A DNA stretch of 64,000 nt from Dryas octopetala (GCA_963921425.1 OY992833.1:9713738-9777737); one strand, 5' to 3'. Counted from the stretch's first letter, positions 34,176 to 47,056 are shown. Numbers and translations: made by a program. The notes: generated by a model not told the origin, from the letters alone.

Positions 34176-34440
34176 ATGGAGGACGTGAACTTGGGAATAT
34201 CAAACCAATATGAAGGAATTGTGCAACATAGTGAAGTGGTTTTCATTTCTGAAGTCAGAGATGATTGCAAGCCAAAGGTAGGACAGGAGTTTGAGTTTTG
34301 CAATAAATATGCGAGGAGGCTGGATTTTAGTGTTCGAAGTTATTCTCAAAAGAAAATAAAGGACACAAATGAAATAGAATGGACATGATTTGTGTGTTTC
34401 AGGAATACCCTCTAATGAAACAGTCACTGGGATAAAAAGC
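34176..34440 (+). pseudogene. FAR1-RELATED SEQUENCE fragment
   Basis: A short ATG frame (MEDVNLGISNQYEG) leads into KPKVGQEFEFCNKYARRLDF and SVRSYSQKKIKDTNEIEW, the start of a FAR1 DNA-binding domain (normally VGMEF...FYN.YAR..GFS.R). About ten residues are missing between EFEF and the NKYARR part, and a TGA follows EIEWT where the family continues into FVCSREG; the bases after it still read FVCFR. FRS/FHY3 proteins are domesticated MULE-derived transcription factors. Only this N-terminal scrap remains, so it is dead. Confidence 0.65.
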
Positions 34441-35086
34441 CAGGTATGAATGTACAATCTTTAGGTGATGTGGTCATATTTGATTCTTCATACTATACTT
34501 GTATACGAACTAAATTTTCATATTTAAATTTGATTCGGTTTGGATACAAGCAAACAATCTGATACTCTAAACCCGATTAGCATCAGATTTGGATAAAAAT
34601 CAAATCTCTGTAATCTCATTAAGAAAAAAAATTTAAGTATTGGATTTCCCACCACTATTTACTTGTATTTATATAGTTTTTGTATTTAAGTGAAATAGTT
34701 TTAGTGCATTTCAATGTCTATAAAGACTTTTTGAGAAATAAATAAAAATGTGTACAAAGACTTCCATTACTGTTGTATAAATATACAATTTTCACTCACA
34801 TCCGGTTACCCACATTCTTCACATTTTTGTTAAAGTCTGCATCTTCCTGTTCAGAGACTTTATAATGGCTGTCTTGCTATTTAAACCCAATTAATTTAGG
34901 GAAATTGAACTCAATAACCTACATTTTAAAGAAAATTGTTTTTATAATTTTTTTTTTTCAAACATATTTTTATGACTCTTTGGCCAATTTTTGAACTAAA
35001 GTACTCTTAGATGGTTGTTGCAGCCGTAATTTGTTCTTCATGTTCATGATGTAGTTCTTCATGATCGTCATGTTCAATATACAAAT
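34441..35086. other. Intergenic, AT-rich, no feature recognised
   Basis: Contains short direct repeats of gattcggtttggata type and nothing codable. It ends with the 8-bp target site of the hAT element. Confidence 0.4.
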
Positions 35087-35718
35087 TAGGGGTGCACAAA
35101 AATACTGAAAAACCGAGTTTCGAATTGAACCAAACCACTCAGATTTTTTTTTTTTGGATATCAAACCAAACCAATCCGAACTTTGTGGTTTGGTTTTGAT
35201 ACTCAATATGGAAATTTTTTGTTTTAACTGAACTGAACAAGTACTTATAATATATATTAATTTTTATATATTAATTGTTTTATATATGATTTTCATACAA
35301 ATTAATTATAGAGTAAACCAAATTCCCTATTATAGTTTATATATTTTTTAAAATTTTGCGTATGTTTATTATAGTTTATATATTTTATAGTTTATTTAGT
35401 ATATACTATATAGTTTATAATTTATACTATATGATTTTAATACCTATTAATTATAGAGTAAACCAAATTTCCTATTATAGTTTATATGTTTGTAATTTTG
35501 TGTATGTTTATTATAGTTTATAATTTATAGTTTATATAGTTTATAGTTTATTTAGTATATAGTTTATACTATATGATTTTAAAATTTTAATACCTATTAA
35601 GTATTAATTATATAGTAAACCAAATTCCCTATTATATTATATATATATATATTTATGTGTTTATATGTTTATTATAGTTTATAACTTTATAGTATATGTT
35701 TATAGAGGCCCCTTCCGT

Positions 35719-36093
35719 TGAGGTATGCCTCATCTTAAACATAATGAGGTATGACTTGTGAGACGTACTCCGCATTATAATTTGGTGATCGAAGCCGTCT
35801 ATTTTCTAAGTCTTTATACAAGGATCATCCTTGCAAAAAATTAGGTAAATAGGAAACCATTAAGACATATAATTGTGATAGAATAAATAGACGAATATAT
35901 GGATTTTATTAACACTTGAAATGATGACCCTATAATTAAATGGCTAAACAATTTCCGATTTATCTAATTTTTTTGCAAGGATGATCATTGTATATAGACT
36001 TAAAAAATAGATGACTTCGATCATCGAATTACAATACGAAGTGGGTCACAAAAGTCATACCTCATCATGTTTAAGTTGATGCATACCACATCA
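35719..36093. mobile_element. 375-bp long-TIR MITE nested in the hAT element
   Basis: Almost the whole length folds back: GAGGTATGCCTCATCTTAAA and gatcgaagccgtctatttt on the left pair with the complement at the right (gacttcgatcatcg...cttaaac). Related in internal phrases (gatc.a..ccgt..atttt.aagt) to the MITE at 33535. Confidence 0.75.
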
Positions 36094-36399
36094 TTGTATA
36101 ATTATATGTATGTATACACTATATATACATACATATATATGTATGTACTATTCTACTAGGGTATATATATACTAAAACAATTATAGTCAAATTATATATG
36201 GTTTAAGGTATAGAGTATAATAGTATAGTTGATTGGTATATGTATATGTACTAAAACAATAATATATACTAAAACAATTATAGTCAAATTATATGGTTTA
36301 GGGTATAGAGTATAATAATAATAGTATAGGTAATTGGTATAGAGTATATTAGTATAGGATGCATGAGTGTATGAGATAGGGTATAAGGTATAGGATATG

Positions 36400-36452
36400 G
36401 GGTATAGGGTTTAGGGTTTAGGGTATGGTATAGGGTATTAGGGTTTAGGGTT
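36400..36452. repeat. Short telomere-like TTTAGGG array
   Basis: Several GGGTTTAGGG and GGGTATAGGG units at 36408-36452, followed by degenerate GGGTATA units. It lies in the AT-rich part of the hAT element and grades into plain GGGTATAG repeats, so it probably arose by slippage and is not a telomere relic. Confidence 0.6.
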
Positions 36453-37272
36453 TTTGTAATATGAAATCTATATGTTTTTTATAAATTATTTATTTTAGTG
36501 TAAGTGTATAAATAAGGTTATATATGTTATTAAGTTAATAAAATATGTAAATAAATATGTAATCAATTTATAACTCAATAACTGACAGTTTAACTTTGAG
36601 TTATAAATTTAATAACTGGATAAGGTTTTTAATTTAACTACTTAATAACCTAAAACTAAAAACAAAAATCTAAAACACAAAATCATTCACTCACCCGAAC
36701 CTAAAACAGAAAGTTGCCGCCCACTTTCAGTCTCACTGTCTCTCTCTCGCCGTCCTATCTCACAGAGACACAGACTCACTCGTCATCTCACATAGACGAT
36801 AGTCTGTCTGTTTTTCTATCTCAACCATCAAGCTCTCACCATTGCCGCCCACTATCAGTCTCATTGTCTTTCTTTCTCTCATCGCCCAATCTCAGTCTCA
36901 TTGTCTTTCTCTCTCTCACCGCCCAATCTCACAGAGACACAAACTCACTCGTCATCTCACAGAGACGATAGTCTGTTTTTCGATCTCAGCCAACAAGCTC
37001 TAACCATCATCGCCTCTCTCGATCTCCCATCATCCCGACTCTCTTAGGGTCTCCCATCGCCGTTCTCTCTCACCCAGCTGCATTTCTCTCTCTCACCGAG
37101 CTGCAGGTATGAATCTGGGTATCTGAAATTGTGTCTTGCTGAAATGAAGGTCTCTGAAATTGTGTCTTCCTGAAATTAGGGCTGAAATTGTGTCTTGCTG
37201 GCTCTATTTGAATGTAAATGCTTATTTTGATATCAATGCTTGCTGCCCATTTTATGAAATTAGGTACTCACT

Positions 37273-39504
37273 AATGTCGAGTGATTTACAATTTCCGTCC
37301 TTAAACACTCCCCCCACACAATCCTTTGCTCCATCAGCTTCTTCAAACACCCCCCAATGTCCCCCACACAAGCAAACCCCCACTTCCATCTACTAATCAA
37401 AAAAGAAAGAATAGTAGTGGTTCTAAGGGTAGTGATGTTTGGATACACTTCACAAAGGTCAAACATGAAGAGGGTAGTGCCCTTCTTCCTAAGTGTGTAT
37501 GCAATTATTCAATTATTGTCAAAAGCATATTCTTGTGACACCAAGAAGAACGAGACTTCAAACTTATGGCAGCACCTAAAGGTTCAATGTGTGGAATCTC
37601 CAATAAGAAATGACAAGAAACAAAAAACCCTTACTTTTGAGGGTCAAGACAAAGGTGGACATTTAGTGCCTCATGCTTTTAGTAAGGAAAGAAGTTGGAT
37701 ATCTTGTGTGAGAATGATTATCCAAGATGACCTTCCTTTTAGCCATGTGGAAGGTAAGGGATTTATTGCCTTCATGCGAGAGACCCAACCTAAGTTTGTT
37801 CCACCATCTCGTTTCACAATTGCTAGAGATGTGTGGAACCTCTTTGCGGAGGAGAAGGGGATGCTCAAGAGTATAATATCTCAACACCATCAAAGGGTTT
37901 CCCTTACAATTGACACTTGGACCTCAATTCAAAATGTCAACTATATGGTTCTCACCGCCCACTTTATTGATGATGCATGGAACTTGCACAAAAGAATTAT
38001 AAACTTTTGTGTAATTCCAAACCATAAGGGTGATACCATTGAGAAGCTTGAAGTGAGTTGTTTGAATGGTTGGGGCATAGATAGGGTGTTCACCATTACG
38101 GTTGACAATGCCACTTCCAATGATGTGGCTTTGGCGTACTTGAAGAGGAAGATGAAGAATTGGAAAACACTTGTGCTTGATGGGGAGTATGTGCATATGA
38201 GGTGTGCTTTCCATATTTTAAACTTGATAGTGGGTGATGGGATAAAGGAGTTGCATGAATCAATTGTGAGCATTTGTAACTCCGTGAAGTACATTAGATC
38301 TTCACCATCTAGGTTGGATGCCTTTAGAGCTTGTGCATTGGAAGAAAAACTTAATGGAAAAGATCTTGTACCTTTGGATGTGTCCACAAGGTGGAATTAC
38401 ACCTACTTGATGTTGGAAAGTGCTCTCAAGTTTCAAAGAGCCTTGAGAGAATGGATGACGAAGATCAACTATATAAGAGTTGGTTTAGGGAGAATGAAGG
38501 TGGGAATAAAAGGGTTGGGCCTCCAACCTTCACGGATTGGGAAAATGCCAAAGTTTTTGTAAAGTTGTTGTACATTTTCTATGAGTCGAGTCCACTTTGA
38601 AATTTAGTGCCTCAAAGAAAGTCACTTCCACTTGCCCTTTACACCAAATGTGTGCTATTAATAGGTTGTTTGGAGATTTGGTGAAGAGCGGGGACACATA
38701 CATGGCTAGGATTGGCTCCAATATGAAGAAAAGTTTGACAAGCATTGGGGGAATGTGGAAAATATCAATAAGTTGTTGATCATTGCCATTGTTCTAGATC
38801 CTAACTATAAATTGGATTATGTCCAATTTAGCTTTGGGGATTTAGGCATCGAAGCTTCTAAGGCTAAAGAGATGACTAATGAGATCCATGGTCTTCTATT
38901 GCGCATGTATGAGGAGTATAGAAAGGTATATCCTCTTGCTGCCCAAAACTTTGTAGAGGACACTTTGGAGAGTGTGACTGTGTGAGGGATGATAATGGGG
39001 ATGTGCATTGAAGCCACTAAACTTGATGAGTTCTTGAAACAAAGACAAGATAAGGATGTGGTGGAGATAAGAAATGAAGTTGACAAGTATTTGTGTGAAG
39101 CCGCATTGAACCCCAAAAACAAAGGGTTTATTTTGTTAGAATGGTGGAAAGAAAATGCTCCTAGGTTTCCAATCCTCTCCAAAATGGCTAGAGATGTCTT
39201 TGCATCACCGGTTTCAACAGTTCCTTCCGAATCCGCTTTTAGCACGGGTGGTAGAATTGTAGATCCATTTAGGAGTGCTTTAACTCCTAAGATGGTGGAG
39301 GCATTGGTTTGTACCAATGATTGGTTGAAGGTAGAAGATTTCTCATTCTACAAGGAACCTACAAATGAGGAGTTGAAGTTTTATTCTGCTTTGGAGACAA
39401 TTGAGAATGATAAGAAGCCAAAACTAGACTTGTTTATCATTTTGTTAAATTTAATTTGCTCAATGTGTTTGTTACTTATTTTTTCATTCTTATGTCTAAT
39501 GTAG
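37273..39504 (+). pseudogene. hAT transposase, decayed
   Basis: An ATG at 37273 (MSSDLQFPSLNTPP) is followed by a BED zinc finger (SDVWIHFTKVKHEEGSA, KCVCN; then SNLWQHL in another frame). The RNase H-like core follows (VSLTIDTWTSIQNVNYM with the catalytic Asp; FTITVDNATSND; MRCAFHILNLIV; STRWNYTYLML). The C-terminal hAT dimerisation domain is at 39130-39330 (EWWKENAPRFPILSKMA, PSESAFSTGGRIVDPFR). This matches RICESLEEPER/DAYSLEEPER-type transposases. About five frameshifts (near 37390, 37520, 38440, 38590, 38745) and one stop (38983) break it. A non-coding first exon ending near 37106 (gctgcag then gtatga) is plausible. It could have been mobilised only by another copy. Confidence 0.88.
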
Positions 39505-40201
39505 AAGTGGGGGCTCTACACTTATCATCTTCCGAATCCATGAGCACAAGTTAGGTGATGCTTGAAGGTAAATACCATGATTTTCTGTTTAATAGTAGAA
39601 TGTTGGATATTTGAAGTGTGTTGTTTAATGCAGGGGCTGTTTTTTAATGCATGGACTGCTTGGTTGCAGACTTACAACAAGGAGAAGTGTGTTGGGGCTG
39701 TTCTATTTCGTTTACTCCATGTATTTTTAGGGTTTAATTTAGTCTTTCATTCTTGTGGTATTGTATTGTATTTTAATAGGACTAGAGAAGGATAAGAACT
39801 TGTCACTTGTATGGCTATTTATTTTGTTTCTTATGTTGTGTAACTGATTAGAAATTATGTTTGGATTTCTAAAAAATGCTTAGATTATCAAAATGGGCCT
39901 TTATATAGACATATGAAGTGTGCAAAATGAGTCTTTAGCTAGCTAAATTAGGCTTGCAAAATGGGCCATTATCCAAAAAACTCACAAAGTTGGGCTTAAT
40001 ATTTGGCCTAGTTGTTATCTGGTTTTCAGATAACCAAATCATACCGAACCAATTTTACGGTTAACCAAACCACTCGAATTAAGCTAGGCTTGGTTTGGTT
40101 TGGTTTTGGTTCTCAAATTGGCCATTTTGAAAATGTTGGTTTGGTTACGGTTATTGCTTTGTGGTTTGGTTTTTCGAACCATGCACGCCCCTAATACAAA
40201 T

Positions 40202-40296
40202 AGGGCTGGGGTCGATGTTGACCAACTTGTTGACCATAATGTCAACCCTTATATATCAAGTTGATGTCGATCCAGAAAGCTAAAAAACTCAACTTA
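40202..40296. other. Short spacer between hAT element and MITE
   Basis: Nothing recognised. Confidence 0.4.
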
Positions 40297-40799
40297 GAGC
40301 ATGTATATTGCTAAAGGCAAGATGCAAGGCTAAATGCAAAATTTTGCTTTAGCTTTTGCTTTTAACTAAATTTACAAATTTGTACATTGCTAAAGACAAA
40401 GGCTAAAGGCAATCTATTTAATTTATTAATTGATTAGGTCACATGTCATCGTTTAATTGGCTGAGCCAATTATTAATAAAAAAATATGAAGGTGAAAATA
40501 AAAACATGTGAAGGTGGGCCAGCCGCTATCCCCCATGTGGAGAACGGACGAGTTCCGCCACTCCCTTGCTCTCCAATCGTTGCGCGACACATGGAATCTA
40601 CTATACCCACCTTTTCTCATGCGGACTCCACCGATTCTTGGCTTTAGTGCATGCAAAAGCAAGGTTTTGGGCCAAAATTAGCTCAAAATCTTGCCAAGAC
40701 AAGAATTATTGCCTTTGGCCCAGCAATGTAGAGATTTTTTCACATTTTAGGCTAAATCTTGCCTTTAGCCTTGCTTTTGGCCTAGCAATGTACATGCTC
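40297..40799. mobile_element. 503-bp PIF/Harbinger-type MITE
   Basis: The left end GAGCATGTATATTGCTAAAG pairs with the right end (ggcctagcaatgtacatgctc). TTA flanks both sides (40294-40296 and 40800-40802). Repeated words AAAGGCAA/GCTAAA run inward on both arms. No transposase; short frames inside are chance. Confidence 0.88.
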
Positions 40800-41034
40800 T
40801 TAGATATGAAACTCAAAAAACTTAGATGAAACACAATATCTGATGAAACAATGGAACAATGGAACGAACTGTAGTTACAGTGAAACACACTCAGATTAAA
40901 AACTCAGCTTTCTTCAATGTTTTCTAGAAAAAACTGATATTATTATGTTCACTGTCATAAATCTCAAGAAGAGAAATTGTAACTTTAAGATGGAATGATG
41001 CGATTACTGCGTTACAAACTTACAATGAACACAA

Positions 41035-41300
41035 GGAGTTTAATTTCGGTATCAGCAGAAATTTCGGTGGTCCAAAAACACGGAAATTTGGATGGAAAGT
41101 TCGAGGAAATATTGATATCGGTAAAAATTAGACAAAAACGGTGAAAATTGTAAGAAAATAAGGAAATTTTGAATGAAACTTTAAGAGATGTATATTTAAT
41201 CAATTGTCTACTACTTTGAAAACAAATTTGAAGAAACTTAATCATATAGTGGATTTAATATGAAATGAATATAATGTGTGCTGCTGGACACTGTTACTTA
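41035..41300. repeat. Dispersed repeat, copy A (AAATTTCGGT-rich)
   Basis: Related over about 250 bases, roughly 70% identity by eye, to 52790-53055. Shared phrases include aaattttgaatgaaa, tgtctactac, and tgaagaaac followed by atgaatataatg. A further scrap of similar wording (gaaatttccgataatcgg) lies at about 45110. Class not recognised. Confidence 0.55.
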
Positions 41301-41500
41301 GAATTTGTTTACTAATTTCTGAAATTTGATTGGGCACATCTCAATTTTATTTATACTACAACTTTTTACACTGTATACATTACATGGTGAATTACATTAG
41401 TAACTTAGTACCACAGAGCTCTTATGAGATTCAAAATGTTCATTATCTTCATCATCCTTATTTGTGGAGTACGTGTACTGCGAGGAATTATCATTAAATG

Positions 41501-41867
41501 TGTAACGACCCTACCTAAATTTTACTAGAAATTTGAGAATTTATTTGGATCATTTTGGGGATTTATTTTGAAAATAAAAAGGCTTTGGTTTAATTTTTAA
41601 TTTTTGTTTTAAATTGGGCTTGACCCAAAAATTGACTTTTAAAACTAATGAGCTTTTGATTTTGACTCTGGGCCCGTTACAAAGGTCTCAAGCCCACGAT
41701 TTCATAGACACGTAGCACGCGTTGATCTGAATTACAGTTTAGGAATTACGGGGCAATTGTGTAAAATCGTGGGGCAATTGTATAAAATTGCACTTAGGGG
41801 TTTTAAAAACCCATTTTAAATTTCTAAAATCTCTCATTCTCTTTCCTCTCTCAAGAAATTTCTACAA

Positions 41868-41903
<36 letters not shown>

Positions 41904-44566
41904 CTCACTTCTCTCCGACAACACTCCCCTGCACACACCCAGCTCCACCCAAACTCAGCCCCTCCGGCCACTTTCCCGACGACCCAAGACCACCGGCGAG
42001 CTGTTCTCGCCGACGCCAACCCCCAGACCAGTCCCCTTCGCCAGCCAGCCACCACATTGACGAGAGGCACAACACACCAGCCCGCAACCCACCCCCTGTA
42101 CGCACTAGCCCGGCCAATTCAGGCCACCACCCGACAAGCCCAGGCCATTGATGAGCCCCTAGGAGCCTCCTCCTTGCAGCCCAGGCCCCACACGCGCAAG
42201 AACAAGGCTAGAGGAAGCCAATCCCACGCGCACAGTAACGACGCCAGAAACCCCCCTCTGTCTCGCCAGATTTCGGCCAAACTCCGGCACCATTCACTTC
42301 GAAATTAGGTGGGTTTTCTTCCTTTCTTAGTGTGCTTTAATTCTCTTAAGTTATTGTTGTTTAATTTTGAGTTTAAGTGGAAGTTTGAATTTGGGAGTGT
42401 AGGGCCATTTTGGGTTTTCTTTAATTTTCTGGTTAGAGGGCTATTCTTGTTGTTTTGTTTAACAAATTTCATCCCTAGGAACCTCAAATGTGGTTTTAGA
42501 TTGAAAGGTTGAGTGGGTTTGAGGAATTTTGCAATTTTTTGGCTAAAAATTGGTGATGGGCAGCCACTTTGTGCGCCACCGACTATCAGTTCGAAAACCC
42601 TTTATCATTTCGTGTTTGTAAATTCATTTTTAAGGCGATTGTTGGGTGGGTTTTGATCTTGGTTGCGTCGAGTGTGGTTGGAGAAGCTGAAATTGTTTTG
42701 GGGAAAATGTGAGACTTTACCGATGTCGAAAATTTCTATAAGACGAGCTTTCCGACAAAAACAAGACTTGTGCTGGTTCCTTTTAAATTAGGTTTAGTTT
42801 TAGAAGTGACGGTGACGTTGGGTTAAGCCGCAAAGCTTTCGGGCTGAATGAGGAGGCGTCTATGGATTTAATTTGGGTATGTGAAAATCGTTGTGATTGA
42901 ACGAAAGTCGGGTGAGACGTTAGGTCTAGCACACACATTTTGACGTCCTTGAGTAGAGACTAATCATATATTTTTATTTGTTTATTTTATAGGTGAGACT
43001 ATGGTGGCTCAAGACAATCTGATTAAGGATCGAAGCTACAATTCTCGCTGTGAGTGGACTTTATTTTACGAACATTTTTTTAAATTCATGTTTTACTCAT
43101 TTTGGTTATTGAGTTGATTGAGATATAATAGAAGTTGAATTGGACTTTTATCTTGGAAGGATTTTCTTAAATTATGATTTTATTTATGTATTTTGGTTAT
43201 TTTGAGTTTTGTTTAAAAAAAAAAAAAAAAATAGTGATGGTGAATTAGATATCGTTTTATGAACATAATTTTGCAAAATTTGCAATAATTGAAATACATT
43301 TCTTGTTATGGGCTTGACTTTGAGTATGTGATCCTCAACATAAATGGAAAATGGTGTTTTTATATGTATATATATATATATTTATTTGTGTCAAATTGTT
43401 TTCAAATGAAATTTTCAAGGAAAGGCCCAAATCAATGTGTTTTGCGGATTGGTTTTCATTTAACAATGGATATATGGATTCATAAGGTATTTTTATCCTT
43501 GAGACGTATTTGAAATGAGGTAATCTAGAACGGTCAAAAAATCATGTTTTGGGCATGTTTTGTTGGATATTAAAATGATGAGGATTTAAAGTGTCCTAGT
43601 AGTACCCTCTCTTAACCGGTATAAATTGCTACATATTCACTCTGCACTTGCCTTGTCTGCAGTGTATGACCAGCATAGTAAATTGCTCTGCACTCGCCTC
43701 GAGATAACTCAGCGGTGTATGACCAGCATAACATATTGCTCTGCACTAGCCTCGAGATAACTCAGCGGTGTATGACCAGCATCATAAGCTTTGCGTGCAT
43801 GTATGACCAATATCATAAGCTCTGCGTGCACGTATGACCAGTAGTTTTCCGGGTACTAGTACGATGTGACTTTATACGGCCCTTGAGATCTTACTTTGAT
43901 TAAGTTTTAAGTTGTGAGATTTAATAATTTGACTATTAGTGTTTTTATTTGAGAATTTAAATGATATTACTATCTAACTTATTTTGTGGGAAGCTTTGAA
44001 GTCTTTTGTTTACTTGAGTTTATTTAAAATTCATGCATTTGAAGGCTTCATGATGTTTTCAGAAATGTTTTAAAATTTGTTTTAAAACTGGGGGATTTAA
44101 AAAGAAAAAAAAAAATCAAGTTTAGAGTTTACAAAAAACTTCACGCTATTAAAACCTTTTATGTCCACTTACTGAGATTTTTCTCTCACGTCTTGTCTGT
44201 TTTGTTTTAAATTTTCTCCCAGGTAGGAGCAGTCAAGCCAAGAGGAACGTCAAGACATTTTGAAAACGTTTGAGGACCTTGTAGGCTAGAGTTCCCCTTT
44301 ATTTTTATTTGTATAAAAAAATTTAGAATGGTTCCGATAACCTATGAAAATTTGTTGTATTTATCTTTGGATGAGGCAGAGACCCTTATATGCTTTGTGG
44401 TAGAAGTGACTGAAAGATATAGAAGTGTTTTTTTGCAGGTTTTAAAAAGTTGGGTTAGTCCAATTTCAGGGGAGATTTTGTCAAATGTTCGGTAGGATTT
44501 TTCTTGACTTTGAATCCTACAGAACCACTCCGGATTTCAGGGAGGATTCCGGAGGCGGTCCTGTTA
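41501..44566 (+). mobile_element. Fossil solo LTR, about 3.07 kb, with 5-bp target duplication
   Basis: It begins TGTAACGACCCTACC and ends GGTCCTGTTA, with AAATG on both sides (41496-41500 and 44567-44571). There is a CT-rich leader (41871-41899), a GC-rich zone at 41930-42300, a tandem repeat at 43640-43850, and a U5-like part (cacttactgagattt, ccaggtaggagc). No gag or pol is attached, so it is the product of LTR recombination. The frames at 41.8-42.5 kb do not look like genes. A Ty3/gypsy origin is likely. Old; age not measurable from one LTR. Confidence 0.8.
43640..43850. repeat. Tandem repeat inside the solo LTR
   Basis: Units of about 54 bases carrying CTCTGCACTCGCCTCGAGAT, then AACTCAGCGGTGTATGACCA, then shorter units of about 32 bases with TGCGTGCA and TATGACCA. 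Five to six TATGACCA words in all. Confidence 0.85.
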
Positions 44567-44583
44567 AAATGATATGCTTATAA

Positions 44584-44594
44584 GTGTGTGTGTG

Positions 44595-44646
<52 letters not shown>
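44584..44646. repeat. (GT)n(TA)n compound microsatellite
   Basis: About ten GT units followed by about twenty TA units. Confidence 0.95.
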
Positions 44647-44648
<2 letters not shown>

Positions 44649-47056
44649 CACCAAATCATTTAAGATGTCTATATATATTAAGTATATATATTTATAGATT
44701 AAGCATATATTAAATATATATACATACAATAATTAATTTTCTTTATATATATGTATATATATGATGAGGTAAACATATGTGAAGCAAGAGTAAAGATATG
44801 CATGCATGATGAATAATGATAACATTAAACCAAGGAGATGAACAATAATAACATTATTTAAAGTTGAAGGAAAAAAATTAAAAATTTACTCACAATGCTT
44901 GACAATAGTAAAAAGGATAATAAATATAAGAATCTATCATTATTTTATAGATTAACTAATTAATAATAATATTATTATTAAAAAATAAATAAAATAAAAG
45001 AGAATATAGGATTACTATTGTGTGAAATTGTTCTTTTGTTGGCAAATTTGACACTAAAAAAATAGATTTTTTTGGATAGAAAATTTTGAAAGAGGGGGGG
45101 AAATTGTCGAAATTTCCGATAATCGGCAAGAAATTCCCAAGTTTTCAAGAATACCCATCCATAAAAATTGAATGATGGGCAAATTGATATTTTTCAATGC
45201 ATCAAAATACATGATATCATCAAGTGAATTAGGCTTAGTGACTAAAATGGGCTGAGTCATTGACTAAAATGTAATTTCTCAAAATATATCGTTAACTAAT
45301 ATGGGATAGAAAATTTTGTATTGATCTATTTGTAATATTGAAAATTTTTATTGACTTTTTTATAATTTGCTACTAAAATTTTCACTTAAATGTCATATTA
45401 AATAAGATACTCTCACAAGATTCAATTTTATAACATGAGAAAAATCTAGGACAGGGATTATAACTTTTCACTACATATCACTTGGGTTCGCTGAGGCAAG
45501 GTTCTCATGGAAGTCACCTTTTCATGAACCCCACCACGCATAATCTTGTTCTCAGAAATAAGCACCTTGATGCACATATCTACTTACCAAGAAATTATAC
45601 TATATAATCAATACACTATCATGTAATATAATCAATCTATGTATTATAATATGAGTTGATGTTATTAATATTATACCCTATAAATATAAATGTCATTCAA
45701 CAATACCCTTACACGTTAGATTGATTACACCACATGATGATATATCAATTATACTTAATAATTTTTCCTACCCCTAAAAAATATGCTAATCTTAGGTGTC
45801 ATCAAGGAGGTCAAGTTCCTCCACAATATTACACAACTGTAGCCCCTTGATATCTTTCTGTTTGGAACACACTCTTTTTATCTTATCTTATACAGTCGCT
45901 TATCTAATGTGAGAAAATTGTATTTGACCTACAGTTTCTAATAATCTTCATTTCGGATCAAATCACAATTCGTATTAAATTACACCTTGAATCAAATCGT
46001 CCAATTTACGTGCAATTTCAAGCCTTATGTGCAATTTCACATCAAGTCTCGCAACTCCACCTCCCCAAGACTTTTTTCATTTAGTCCCGCTTCAGTAACC
46101 TCCAAAAATATTATGCGTGCTACAGGTGCAATATTGGATAATCGATCACAATGGATAATGTGAGACAATTGCATTTCATCCACAGCACATGTGGCCAAGG
46201 AATAGAATGAAATTACCAACTGAAACACAAATGACTCTGCAAACTCAAAGACATAAGTGCTATAACCTTCCAAAGCCAATCATTCATCTTTGTCAAACAT
46301 CAGAGAAATATGTTAAAGTACTGCCAAAGGTAGAGGAATTATGCTCACAAATGGAAATAACCAGTACCAAAAATATGCATCATAGATAAGTGAAGAATAT
46401 AAAACAAGACAATCGCTCATTCCATGATTATCAAACTCACTTTCAGAAATAGAAGGTAACAAACATCGGATTACATCCACGCATGAATTTTCAAAGATCG
46501 TGAATAATTAATTGAACTTGGTTGCTATCAAAGACTTTGCCAACATTGGACTCCTCCTATATTCCTATTTGATGGCACAATCATAAAACCAAGCCAAATG
46601 CAATCTAACCAAATGCTACGGCAAAACTTGTGTAAACGGTGTTCAACTATTTAATCAGACAATTATAATAGAACCATCAATTATTATTTATTAATGTAAC
46701 TTTTGATCAACTGATGTGACACAGTAAATAAATAAGGTTTATAATGGACCAATAATACACAAATAAAATAGTCACATCAATCAGTTGGTGGCTCTAGTAC
46801 TACTCTTATCCAAAATAGGTAAATTAGAGAAACAAAAATGGCATACAATAAAAATCTTCTTACGCCGCAATATGATTACATGCGAAGTTGTCAATTCAAG
46901 CATAATAGAGTACAAAAACTTTCATTGTTTAAATCCTCATGAGGTGCAATTTTTCCACTAACCATTTGCATGTATCGAAGATGGGCTCAACAAAGTCTTA
47001 AGCACTGACATAGCTACAAAAATGCAACAACTGTGCAAGGTATTGACCACAGAGAA
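44647..47056. other. Intergenic, AT-rich, HISN1 downstream flank
   Basis: No credible gene. Contains TATATA tracts to about 44770, a decayed scrap of the AAATTTCGGT repeat near 45060-45140, and the HISN1 3' untranslated region at the right end. A weak direct repeat ggataatgtgagacaatt-like versus atctaatgtgagaaaatt occurs at 46150 and 45905. Confidence 0.5.

Larger units (their letters stand above)
35087..40193 (+). mobile_element. hAT element, 5.1 kb, with perfect 8-bp target duplication
   Basis: The left end is TAGGGGTGCAC and the right end is GTGCATGGTTCG-type sequence reading inward from CGTGCATGG, ending CACGCCCCTA. ATACAAAT flanks both sides (35079-35086 and 40194-40201). Subterminal regions at both ends are rich in aaccaaacca and ggtttggttt, typical hAT transposase-binding repeats. 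It carries a decayed transposase at 37273-39504, a nested MITE, AT-rich tracts, and a CT-rich leader (36714-37100) that could be the transposase promoter and 5' leader. Confidence 0.93.

Noticed and set aside
36400-36452. Interstitial telomere
   Set aside because: Only a few exact TTTAGGG units, grading into GGGTATA slippage repeats inside a transposon.
37924-39317. Minus-strand frames across the hAT transposase
   Set aside because: Shadows of the transposase; no independent signatures.
41788-42512. Short frames with Pro/Arg-rich peptides
   Set aside because: They lie in a solo LTR bounded by a 5-bp duplication and show no codon conservation or domain.
43640-43850. CRISPR-like repeat array
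   Set aside because: Units are adjacent and uneven without unique spacers, and the genome is a plant.
44647-47056. tRNA or small RNA genes in the AT-rich spacer
   Set aside because: No cloverleaf, A/B box pair or conserved snRNA promoter element was recognised.
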